27,339 bases of DNA from SIG607 sp045655165 (GTDB taxonomy: Bacteria > Bacillota > Clostridia > Oscillospirales > Acutalibacteraceae): NCBI GenBank assembly GCA_045655165.1, contig JAZOOT010000022.1, forward strand, positions 1 to 27,339, in the 5' to 3' direction. Below, in pieces: positions 17,533-24,559 of this stretch. The notes beneath the pieces are model-generated. The model was not told the DNA's origin and made no database searches. It saw nothing but the letters and a program-made list of their open reading frames with translations. The translations under genes were made by a program, and so were the position numbers. Numbering within the stretch: the first letter of the stretch is position 1; the number at the start of each line of letters is the position of its first letter.

Positions 17533-17611
17533 TAGTCCTTTTAAAAAGTTCTATTTTTTCTACCAATTAGTCATTTTTGTAATTTGCCGTTTTGTGCAAA
17601 ATAACAAAAAA

Positions 17612-18352
17612 CTAATCAAATTCATAGCCCAGCGATTTCAAAAACGCAATATCTTTTTTGTTAAGTTCGGCATTTTTTAAAATATCTGGGCGTTTTTCAA
17701 GGGTTATTTTAAGCGATTCTTCCCTGCGCCACTTATCAACAGCAGCGTGGTCACCCGAAAGGAGCACTGCGGGAACTTCTTGACCGTGCCAAGAGGCAGG
17801 GCGAGTATACTGCGGATATTCGAGCAAACCTGCAAAATGGCTTTCTTCGGTAAAGCAAACTTCATCGGACAGTACGCCGGGCAACATTCTGCAAACTGCG
17901 TCGGCGCAAACCAGTGCCGGAAGTTCACCGCCAGTTAAAACATAGTCGCCAATAGAAATTTCTTCATCTACAAGTTCATCAATTACTCGTTGGTCTAACC
18001 CTTCGTAATGTCCGCAAAGAAAAACCACGTGTTCCTTTTTAGATAATTCAACTGCTTTTTGTTGGTTAAATGTTTTCCCTTTTGGGGACATATATATAAT
18101 ATGCGGTTTATTTTCGTTTAGTTCATACAGTGTATTACAACAATTAAACACGGGTTCTGACGCCATAACCATACCCATACCGCCGCCAAAAGGCGCATCG
18201 TCTACCTTATTGTGCTTATTATTGGCATAGTCGCGGATATTTATACATTTAATTTCTACCTTGTTGTTTTTTTGTGCTCTGCCAATAATGCTTTCGCCAA
18301 GCACTTTTTCGCACATTTCAGGAAAAAGGGTTAAAATATCAATCCTCATCAT
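17612..18352 (-). CDS. trmD: tRNA (guanine-N1)-methyltransferase
   Basis: TrmD methylates N1 of G37 in tRNAs, using SAM, and prevents +1 frameshifting. From 18352 the product is 246 residues, the family norm. The N terminus MRIDILTLFPEM, DDAPFGGGMGMVM, and the SAM-binding trefoil-knot segments CGHYEGLDQRV and EISIGDYVLTGGELPAL are all present. The start could be 18352 or 18349 (two adjacent ATGs); GGGG seven bases upstream favours the first. The gene overlaps the 3' end of rimM by 14 bases, showing tight coupling. rplS, its usual downstream partner in Firmicutes, is missing here. Confidence 0.96.
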   Translation of the reverse strand: MMRIDILTLFPEMCEKVLGESIIGRAQKNNKVEIKCINIRDYANNKHNKVDDAPFGGGMGMVMASEPVFNCCNTLYELNENKPHIIYMSPKGKTFNQQKAVELSKKEHVVFLCGHYEGLDQRVIDELVDEEISIGDYVLTGGELPALVCADAVCRMLPGVLSDEVCFTEESHFAGLLEYPQYTRPASWHGQEVPAVLLSGDHAAVDKWRREESLKITLEKRPDILKNAELNKKDIAFLKSLGYEFD

Positions 18353-18857
18353 CAAATATCCCCTTTGGCGGTGTAATATATGCCTCTTCTTTATCAATAT
18401 CCACCTTTTTTATAAACTGTGGAATAGCCGGCATTAAATATTCTTTGCCGTCTTTTTCAATATGCCAAATATCATTTGCAGGGTTTTCGGTAATATCGGT
18501 TAATTTGCCTAAAAGTTCATTTGTATTAAAATCATAAACTGTGCAGCCAATAACTTCTTCAATAAAATACCTGCCTTCTTCCAAAGCGGCATCTTCCCTT
18601 TTAATATAAAGAACTTTACCGCGGTATTCTTCGGCCTGTTCAATTGTTTCTACACCTTTAAGTTTTAAAAGAATTATATTACCGTGGGGTTTTGCACTTT
18701 GCACACTTACTGCAGTGTAACTGCTGTTTTCTTTTAAATACAAAGTTTTAAAGGCAGCAAAAAATTCGGCGTCATCGCACCAAAATTGCACCTTTATAAA
18801 ACCTTTTATTCCGTGGCTTCCCACAAGTTTTCCAATTTCTAAAAAATCTTTACGCAT
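18339..18857 (-). CDS. rimM: Ribosome maturation factor RimM
   Basis: RimM binds S19 and helps mature the 30S head. It has 172 residues. The N-terminal RimM domain begins FLEIGKLVGSHGIKGFIKV, and the C-terminal PRC-barrel-like domain runs from about residue 90 (EEVIGCTVYDFNTNELLGKL) to KEYLMPAIPQFIKKVD. ATG at 18857 is used because of AAAGGA upstream; the longer open frame to 18941 runs through a pair of hairpins and lacks family similarity. It lies in the order rpsP-khpA-rimM-trmD found widely in Firmicutes. The 93-base gap before it is structured. Confidence 0.94.
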   Translation of the reverse strand: MRKDFLEIGKLVGSHGIKGFIKVQFWCDDAEFFAAFKTLYLKENSSYTAVSVQSAKPHGNIILLKLKGVETIEQAEEYRGKVLYIKREDAALEEGRYFIEEVIGCTVYDFNTNELLGKLTDITENPANDIWHIEKDGKEYLMPAIPQFIKKVDIDKEEAYITPPKGIFDDED

Positions 18858-18878
18858 ACAGTTTCCTTTATATAAATA

Positions 18879-18942
18879 CCCCCATCTATACAAAATGCAA
18901 GAAATGGGGGCATAACATTCGTTGTGGTGGCAAAAAGCCACC
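18879..18942 (-). promoter_or_regulatory. Two hairpins in the khpA-rimM gap
   Basis: Hairpin one: GGTGGC (18926-18931) and GCCACC (18937-18942), loop of five. Hairpin two: CCCCCAT (18879-18885) and ATGGGGG (18904-18910), loop of 18. Neither has a T run. They may adjust RNA stability or rimM translation. Confidence 0.45.
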
Positions 18943-18950
18943 GTAACAAT

Positions 18951-19184
18951 TTAGTCAATTTCAACTGCGACTTTAATGTTTTCGCGAACAGCAGCGGCGC
19001 GCATAAGGGTGCGAATTGCCTTTGCAATTCTTCCCTGTTTTCCAATTACCCTGCCCATATCGCTTTCGGCAACATGAAGGTGGAAAACAACAACGCCTTC
19101 TTCGTTCACTTCATCAACTTCTGCAGTTACTGCATCGGGGTTTTCAACAAGGCCCGAAGCAATAGCAATCAACAGTTCTTTCAT
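18951..19184 (-). CDS. khpA: KH-domain RNA-binding protein KhpA (YlqC family)
   Basis: This is a small single-KH protein, 77 residues, that binds RNA with KhpB in Firmicutes and affects cell division and elongation. The KH GXXG loop is GKQG (residues 48-51), in VIGKQGRIAKAIRTLMRAA. ATG at 19184 is preferred over the ATG four codons earlier because AAAGGA would otherwise abut the start. It lies between rpsP and rimM as in many Gram-positives, which supports the assignment. Confidence 0.93.
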   Translation of the reverse strand: MKELLIAIASGLVENPDAVTAEVDEVNEEGVVVFHLHVAESDMGRVIGKQGRIAKAIRTLMRAAAVRENIKVAVEID

Positions 19185-19209
19185 TAAATTAACCATCCTT
19201 TAAATTTGA

Positions 19210-19452
19210 TTAAAGAACACCGTTTTTCTTAAGAAGAGCTTTTACGGTATCGGTCGGCTGTGCGCCGTTAGCAATCCACTGTTTTGCTTTTTCACCGTCA
19301 ATATTAACTACTGCAGGTTCTTTAGTCGGGTCGAAATAACCGATTTCTTCAATAAAACGACCGTTTCTGGGGAATCTGGAATCAGCAACTACTACACGGT
19401 AGAAAGGAGCTTTCTTAGCGCCAAGACGACGCAATCTGATTTTTACTGCCAC
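19210..19452 (-). CDS. rpsP: 30S ribosomal protein S16
   Basis: S16 is an early-assembling 30S protein. It has 80 residues, the usual length, starting MAVKIRLRRLGAKKAPFYRVVVADSR and containing FIEEIGYFDPT and WIANGAQPTDTV. The start codon is GTG (19450-19452) with GGAGG upstream. It lies 61 bases after ffh, with a small hairpin (19486-19499) but no T run between, so it is probably part of the same transcript. Confidence 0.97.
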   Translation of the reverse strand: MAVKIRLRRLGAKKAPFYRVVVADSRFPRNGRFIEEIGYFDPTKEPAVVNIDGEKAKQWIANGAQPTDTVKALLKKNGVL

Positions 19453-19513
19453 TTAAAACACCTCCAAATATTTCATTTATCCTAAGCCGATATTTCGGCA
19501 AATAAGAACTTAG

Positions 19514-20857
19514 TTAAAAACCAAATCCGCCCGGCATACCCGGGAAATTGGGCATTTTGCGTTTGCCTTTTTTATTACCAAACTGCTTAAACATTTTTTT
19601 CATTTGGGTATATTGGTTTAAAAGTTTATTAACGTCTTCAACCTTTGTACCCGAGCCCGCGGCAATACGCTTTTTGCGCGAAGCGTTAATAATATCGGGT
19701 TTGCGCCTTTCTTTTGCCGTCATAGATTTTATAATGGCTTCAACACGGAGCATTGCTCTATCATCAATATCAACATCACGAATTTGCTTTTCAACGCCCG
19801 GAAGCATTGAAAGTACACTTTTTAGCGAACCCATTTTTTTAATTTGGGTAAACTGTTCAAGCAAATCGTTCATATCAAACTTGTTTTCCGTAAGGCGCTT
19901 TGCAGTTTCTTCGGCTTTTTGTTGGTCAATTTCGGTTTCAACCTTTTCAATAAGTGAAAGCACGTCGCCCATACCAAGAATACGGGAAGCCATACGGTCG
20001 GGGTGGAATTCTTCAAGTTCGTTTAACTTTTCGCCCACACCCGCAAACAGTATCGGTTTACCCGTAACTGCCTTAACCGAAAGCGCAGAACCGCCACGCG
20101 TGTCACCGTCAAGTTTTGTAAGAATAACACCTGTAATTTCAAGTGTTTCATTAAATGTTTTTGCAACGTTAACAGCGTCTTGACCCACCATTGAATCCAC
20201 AACCAACAAAACGTTGTGCACTTCAACAGTTTGGGTAATGCGTTTTAATTCGTCCATCAATTCGCCGTCAATATGCAAACGGCCGGCTGTATCTAAAATA
20301 ACAAAATCGTTACCGTAGTCCCTTGCGTGAGCAATGGCCTGTTTTACGGTAATTTCGGGCTTTTGTGTCCCCTTTTCAAAAACAGGAACATCTACCTGGC
20401 CGCCAACAACCTTTAACTGTTCTATTGCGGCAGGGCGGTAAATATCTAAACCAACAAGCAAAGGCCTGTGGCCGTTTGATTTTAAATACTTTGCAAGTTT
20501 TGCACAGTGGGTCGTTTTACCGGCACCCTGCAAACCGCACATCATAACAACGGTTGGCAAGCGAGAAGATGTGTTAAGTCGCGCCTTTTCGGCACCCATT
20601 AAAACGGTTAGTTCATCGCGCACAATTTTTACAATCATTTGCGACGGTGTTAAAGATTCCATAACATTGGCGCCAATGCACTTTTCGGCAACTGTATTTG
20701 TAAAATCTTTAGCAACCTTATAGTTAACGTCGGCTTCTAAAAGCGCAAGGCGCACTTCACGCATTGCTTCTTTAACGTCTGATTCACTTATTTTACCGCG
20801 CGACCGCAAACGTTTAAATACGCCTGCAAGTTTATCAGAAAGGCCTTCAAATGCCAT
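19514..20857 (-). CDS. ffh: Signal recognition particle protein Ffh (SRP54)
   Basis: Ffh binds 4.5S/SRP RNA and signal sequences and delivers nascent chains to FtsY. It has 447 residues. The N domain is followed by the GTPase with G1 GLQGAGKT (108-115), DTAGRLH, and TKLDGDTRGG, and then by the methionine-rich M domain (from about 330) ending in MPNFPGMPGGFGF. AAGGAG precedes the ATG. It starts 11 bases after ylxM, the standard pairing. The SRP RNA gene is not seen in this window. Confidence 0.98.
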   Translation of the reverse strand: MAFEGLSDKLAGVFKRLRSRGKISESDVKEAMREVRLALLEADVNYKVAKDFTNTVAEKCIGANVMESLTPSQMIVKIVRDELTVLMGAEKARLNTSSRLPTVVMMCGLQGAGKTTHCAKLAKYLKSNGHRPLLVGLDIYRPAAIEQLKVVGGQVDVPVFEKGTQKPEITVKQAIAHARDYGNDFVILDTAGRLHIDGELMDELKRITQTVEVHNVLLVVDSMVGQDAVNVAKTFNETLEITGVILTKLDGDTRGGSALSVKAVTGKPILFAGVGEKLNELEEFHPDRMASRILGMGDVLSLIEKVETEIDQQKAEETAKRLTENKFDMNDLLEQFTQIKKMGSLKSVLSMLPGVEKQIRDVDIDDRAMLRVEAIIKSMTAKERRKPDIINASRKKRIAAGSGTKVEDVNKLLNQYTQMKKMFKQFGNKKGKRKMPNFPGMPGGFGF

Positions 20858-20868
20858 CGTACTGCTCC

Positions 20869-21156
20869 TTACAACTGTTCTATAATATTAAAAACTGTTT
20901 CTTTATCGTTATTTTTAACCGCTTCTTTTAAGGAATTTATTGTAGTTAAATATTTTAACTTTTCTTCATAAGAATAAAGCAAAGCGGTGGAACGCTTAAT
21001 TAGTTCGTGCGCCGCTTGCCGCGTTAACCCTTCGTTTTCGGCAATTTCAGAAAGCGAAAGGTCTTCGCTATAATAATCCCATGCAAGGCGGTACTGTTTT
21101 TCATTTAAAAGTTCGCCATAAACGTCAAGCAAATCGCAAACCAATAAATCTTTCAT
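20869..21156 (-). CDS. ylxM: YlxM/p13 family SRP-associated helix-turn-helix protein
   Basis: This is a small protein of 95 residues with a helix-turn-helix (LSLSEIAENEGLTRQAAHELIKRS, about residues 31-54) like sigma-70 region 4. In Firmicutes and streptococci it is encoded just before ffh and modulates SRP. ATG at 21156 follows AAGGTGG at good spacing; a GTG three codons upstream is the other possible start. It is the first gene of the ylxM-ffh operon, about 40 bases after a consensus promoter. Confidence 0.9.
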   Translation of the reverse strand: MKDLLVCDLLDVYGELLNEKQYRLAWDYYSEDLSLSEIAENEGLTRQAAHELIKRSTALLYSYEEKLKYLTTINSLKEAVKNNDKETVFNIIEQL

Positions 21157-21198
21157 ACTGCCCACCTTACACTGTCAAGTTTTTTTCTTTACAGCAAG

Positions 21199-21227
21199 AG
21201 TATAGCACACAAATATTTTATTGTCAA
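21199..21227 (-). promoter_or_regulatory. Promoter of ylxM-ffh
   Basis: On the minus strand, TTGACA (21222-21227), a 17-base spacer and TATACT (21199-21204). It is back to back with the promoter of the solute-binding protein gene. Confidence 0.87.
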
Positions 21228-21242
21228 GTATATATTTTTATG

Positions 21243-21271
21243 TTGAAAACAAGAATATTATTATGTATAAT
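21243..21271 (+). promoter_or_regulatory. Promoter of the solute-binding lipoprotein gene
   Basis: TTGAAA (21243-21248), a 17-base spacer and TATAAT (21266-21271), about 37 bases before the ATG at 21309. Confidence 0.8.
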
Positions 21272-21308
21272 AGGTTTAATAGATTTATTTTTAAGGGGAT
21301 TTACCGAA

Positions 21309-22793
21309 ATGAAAGCAATTAGCAAGTTTTTTGCTGTTTTTCTTAGCGTTATAATGCTTATTTCTCTTTGCGGTTGTAAAAACAACAGCAATGCAGTTAT
21401 TTATTGCGAGGTGGATACCCCGCCTACCATTATTGACCCGCAGTTAGCAAAAACCGAATTTGAACTTATGATGGTTAGAAACCTTTTCGAAGGCCTTTTA
21501 AGGTACGATGAAAACGGCGAACTTGCGAACGGTGTTATTGAAAGTTACAGTTATTTTGACAAGGTTTATACCTTTAATATTTCTCCACGCGCTTGTTGGA
21601 ATGACGGCAGCAACATTACGGCAGATGATTTTGTTTTTGCCTTTACACGCGCGGTTGACCCCGCCACAAAATCGCCCTTTGCCGCAAAGTTTTCAAACAT
21701 ACTTAATGCTGATATTATTGCAACCGGCGCAATAACTGCCGATAATCTTGGTGTTAAAGCAAAAGACCAAAACACCTTGGTTATTACAATGGCAAAAGAA
21801 GACCCCGAATTTCTTAATAACCTTACCACTTCGGCATTTATGCCTTGCAACCGCGAATATTTTAATTCGTGCAAGGGTGAATACGGGCTTAAGAAAGACA
21901 AAATACTAACAAACGGTTCTTATAAACTTTCAAAATGGAACAAGGAAGATTTTGCCGCAAGGTTATACCGAAGCGAAAAATATTACGGTAATTTTACTGC
22001 AAAAAACGCAGCGGTTTTTCTTTCTAACAACACCGAAAAAAGCAACCTTGATATGCTTTCAAAATCAAGCGTTGATATTGCCCATATTTCTCCTAACGAA
22101 GCAGTTTCCGCAAATTCGGCAGGTCTTACAACCAACCAAAAAGACAATATTGTTTGGGTTATTAAGTTTTCAACAAATTTTCCTAAAGATTTAAGAAAAT
22201 CTTTAATTTTAAGCATTGACCGTAATCTTTATTCGGGCAACCTTGGAATTGGGTATTCAACCGCTTATTCTTACTTCCCTTCATCTGTTACTAACGAACA
22301 GTTAAATTTAATTGGTTTTGACAGTTACGATATTTCGGGGGCAAAAAACCTTTTTAGCCAAGCGGTTAAAACCTTACCAAATAAGCGTTTTCCTTCAACC
22401 ACACTTTATTACTATAACGACCCATCGTTCTTAACCCCAATAAACAACATTGTGGGACACTGGCAAAATAACCTTGGCGCGTATATTAACATTAAGCCGG
22501 TAAGTTTAGCAGAGGCAAAGAATGCCACCAATGCATATCAATATGCTATTTCGGTTTACCCAATTGAAATTACCGATAAAGATGCCGCACCGTATACTAA
22601 AGAACTTGGTTATGAAAACAGCATTGCAGGAAACGTAAATTTGGCTGAAATTCAAACTTCTATTTACAGTGATTATATAATAGTTCCTTTGGCTTTCCAA
22701 AATTCAGTTATTGCCTATTCTTCTGATTTAAGTTCAGTAATAACCGAACTTGGCAACGGAACAATTGATTTTTCGTTTGTTAAAAAGAAATAA
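21309..22793 (+). CDS. Peptide-type ABC transporter solute-binding lipoprotein (SBP family 5)
   Basis: This is an extracellular solute-binding protein, 494 residues, of the OppA/DppA family, which capture oligopeptides or nickel chelates for an ABC importer. The N terminus MKAISKFFAVFLSVIMLISL leads to lipobox LCGC, so it is anchored to the membrane. The region TIIDPQLAKTEFELMMVRNLFEGLL followed by YTFNISPRACWNDGSNITADDFVFAFTRAVDP is the family's signature. AAGGGG precedes the ATG; an in-frame extension to 21081 crosses the promoter and is rejected. The protein looks divergent in its middle and end, and there is no permease or ATPase gene beside it, so it is an orphan and its ligand is unknown. 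It ends at a terminator shared with sigE. Confidence 0.88.
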   Translation: MKAISKFFAVFLSVIMLISLCGCKNNSNAVIYCEVDTPPTIIDPQLAKTEFELMMVRNLFEGLLRYDENGELANGVIESYSYFDKVYTFNISPRACWNDGSNITADDFVFAFTRAVDPATKSPFAAKFSNILNADIIATGAITADNLGVKAKDQNTLVITMAKEDPEFLNNLTTSAFMPCNREYFNSCKGEYGLKKDKILTNGSYKLSKWNKEDFAARLYRSEKYYGNFTAKNAAVFLSNNTEKSNLDMLSKSSVDIAHISPNEAVSANSAGLTTNQKDNIVWVIKFSTNFPKDLRKSLILSIDRNLYSGNLGIGYSTAYSYFPSSVTNEQLNLIGFDSYDISGAKNLFSQAVKTLPNKRFPSTTLYYYNDPSFLTPINNIVGHWQNNLGAYINIKPVSLAEAKNATNAYQYAISVYPIEITDKDAAPYTKELGYENSIAGNVNLAEIQTSIYSDYIIVPLAFQNSVIAYSSDLSSVITELGNGTIDFSFVKKK

Positions 22794-22794
22794 C

Positions 22795-22824
22795 AAAAAA
22801 CCGCTTGATTTCAAGCGGTTTTTT
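22795..22824. terminator. Bidirectional terminator between the solute-binding protein gene and sigE
   Basis: CCGCTTG (22801-22807) and CAAGCGG (22812-22818) with flanking A and T runs of six. It serves both convergent genes. Confidence 0.92.
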
Positions 22825-22825
22825 A

Positions 22826-23530
22826 TTATATCACCTTTTCTATTTGGTGTTTTAGTTTATTTATAATTCTTTTTTCAAGGCGCGAAATATAAGACTGTGA
22901 AATACCTAAGGCATCGGCTACCTGTTTTTGAGTATATTCTTCTTTGCCCGAAAGCGCAAACCGCATTTCCATTATTTCTCTTTCGCGCGGGTTAAGTTTT
23001 GCAATTAAATGGTTTAACAAACTTTTTTCATCTTCTTTTTCTAACCGTATGCCCACCTCTTCGCCGTCGCTTCCCAAAATATCTGAAAGCAAAAGTTCGT
23101 TTCCGTCGTAATCTATATTAAGCGGTTCGTCTATTGAAATTTCGCTTTTAAGGCAAGAAGTTTTTCTTAAATGCATTAGAATTTCGTTTTCAATACACCT
23201 TGAAGCGTAGGTGGCAAGTTTAATGTTCTTTTGCGGGTTAAAGGTGTTTACCGCCTTTATAAGCCCAATGGTACCTATTGACACCAAATCTTCAGAAAGC
23301 ACCTTGGGGGACTCGTATTTTTTTGCTATGTAAACCACCAACCTCAAATTATGCACAATAAGTTTTTCGCGCACTGCAAGGTTATCACAGGTGTAGTCTT
23401 TTAAAAGTTCCTGTTCTTCTTCGTTTGTTAAAGGCGGTGGCAAAGTTTCGCTTCCGCCAATATAAAAAACGCTGTTTGCAAATTTTAATTTAATATACAA
23501 AAATATCTTTTTAATAAATCTTAATATCAT
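22826..23530 (-). CDS. sigE: Sporulation sigma factor pro-SigE
   Basis: SigE is the early mother-cell sigma factor, made as an inactive pro-protein. It has 234 residues. The N-terminal pro-sequence (MILRFIKKIFLYIKLKFANS) is basic and amphipathic, and the processing region FYIGGSETLPPPL matches the known SpoIIGA cleavage context; cleavage would fall near residue 26-28. Region 2 reads NLRLVVYIAKKYE and ENEILMHLRKTS, and region 4 ends with QKQVADALGISQSYISRLEKRI. The ribosome binding site GGAGG lies at the end of spoIIGA, with only two bases between the genes. Unlike B. subtilis and many Clostridia, sigG does not follow; a terminator and a convergent gene do. Confidence 0.96.
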   Translation of the reverse strand: MILRFIKKIFLYIKLKFANSVFYIGGSETLPPPLTNEEEQELLKDYTCDNLAVREKLIVHNLRLVVYIAKKYESPKVLSEDLVSIGTIGLIKAVNTFNPQKNIKLATYASRCIENEILMHLRKTSCLKSEISIDEPLNIDYDGNELLLSDILGSDGEEVGIRLEKEDEKSLLNHLIAKLNPREREIMEMRFALSGKEEYTQKQVADALGISQSYISRLEKRIINKLKHQIEKVI

Positions 23531-23532
23531 AA

Positions 23533-24333
23533 CTATTCCTCCAAAATATCGGGGCTTACTATTGCCCTATAGTCGTCATTAAATTGAATATTGCAAACTG
23601 CAACCAAAACATTATAAATGGGTGTATTGTTTACCGTTGCCTTTTTTAAACTGTATGCCTTTACAAAAGAACTTCCGCTTATTGTTTTGCAGGGCAAAAG
23701 AAGCGGTAATTTTTCTTCTAAATTCCCAAAAAGTTCTGTGGCTGTTTTATTATCGGTTATAATTATCTTTCGGTTTTGGTAAATGTCTTTTAAAGAATTT
23801 CCGCTATCCACCAAAGCGCTTATATTAACACAAGTATTATTGTTGTTTAGCGAAAGTTCGGCGCGTTTTGAATGGGGCGCGCTTTTGGTTACAAAAAAAC
23901 GAATAATTCGTATAATTATATACCCTGCCACAGTAAAAATTAGCATTTGTGTTAGCGAAATATTAAAATAAACAACCGAATTTTTTATAACCATTTTGTT
24001 GGGTGTAAAAACTGTCCACAAAAGAACTGCTAACCCGCAATAAAGCAACGATACACCAAAAAAACAAAAATATGCTTTTAAAAAAATTCTTAATTTTTTA
24101 TATCCAAATGCAGTTAATGTAATTATTAGTGAAAAAAGCGCCTTAAATAAAAAGTCAAAAAACATATTGGTTTTAGGGGCGAATATGTACAGTGAACCAA
24201 GTGCCGAAAGAAAGGCGGACAGGATAAGCCGCCATTCCTTTATTTTGCGTTCTGCAAAATAACTTGCAGCAAGTAAAATAAAGTAATCTACCACCGCATT
24301 TAAAAACACCAATACATCCACATAAACTATCAT
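23533..24333 (-). CDS. spoIIGA: Sporulation sigma-E processing peptidase SpoIIGA
   Basis: SpoIIGA is the membrane aspartic protease that cleaves pro-SigE in response to SpoIIR from the forespore. It has 266 residues, shorter than the B. subtilis protein of about 309. The N-terminal half has about five membrane segments (about 3-25, 34-51, 58-77, 83-107, 126-149), and the cytoplasmic half holds the catalytic Asp176 in ALVDSGNSL. It sits directly upstream of sigE, the classical spoIIG order, which firmly supports the call. GGGGTG precedes the ATG. The promoter region has a -10 but no normal -35, as expected for a Spo0A-activated gene. Confidence 0.93.
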   Translation of the reverse strand: MIVYVDVLVFLNAVVDYFILLAASYFAERKIKEWRLILSAFLSALGSLYIFAPKTNMFFDFLFKALFSLIITLTAFGYKKLRIFLKAYFCFFGVSLLYCGLAVLLWTVFTPNKMVIKNSVVYFNISLTQMLIFTVAGYIIIRIIRFFVTKSAPHSKRAELSLNNNNTCVNISALVDSGNSLKDIYQNRKIIITDNKTATELFGNLEEKLPLLLPCKTISGSSFVKAYSLKKATVNNTPIYNVLVAVCNIQFNDDYRAIVSPDILEE

Positions 24334-24362
24334 TTTTACACCCCAACAAAAAGTGTAACTAT

Positions 24363-24396
24363 ATTATACCTCTTTGCATTTCAAAAAATTGTCGTT
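24363..24396 (-). promoter_or_regulatory. Candidate Spo0A-controlled spoIIG promoter
   Basis: A TATAAT -10 (24363-24368) lies 29 bases before the spoIIGA ATG. No -35 is present at 17 bases. A TGTCG half box (24390-24396, seven bases TGTCGTT) lies at about the 22-base spacing used by B. subtilis spoIIG, where Spo0A sits on the -35 region. The box matches the 0A consensus at only five of seven positions. Confidence 0.45.
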
Positions 24397-24414
24397 TTTT
24401 TGGCGCCAAAAAAA
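24395..24414. repeat. Perfect 20-base palindrome upstream of spoIIGA
   Basis: Seven Ts, GGCGCC and seven As form an uninterrupted palindrome. With no loop it is a poor RNA hairpin, so a dimeric DNA-binding protein site is more likely. The regulator is unknown. Confidence 0.5.
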
Positions 24415-24431
24415 TAAAGCCCAATTCACTG

Positions 24432-24458
24432 TTTACAACATTGTAATTTGACTATAAT
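24432..24458 (+). promoter_or_regulatory. Weak promoter and dyad before the secreted lectin gene
   Basis: TATAAT (24453-24458) has a TTTACA-like -35 at 24432-24437 with a short spacer of 15. The dyad TTACAA (24433-24438) and TTGTAA (24441-24446) covers the -35, as a repressor site would. Confidence 0.4.
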
Positions 24459-24559
24459 GGAAAAATTAGGTAAAATAAAATTAAAGAAAATGAAAGAGGT
24501 GAATCCAATGAACACAGAAACTTCACAACCACAAATTAAATATATAAGGAGAAAAAGAA

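Noticed and set aside
21081..21308. N-terminal extension of the solute-binding protein
   Set aside because: It runs across both divergent promoters and into ylxM; the lipoprotein signal starts at 21309 with a ribosome binding site.
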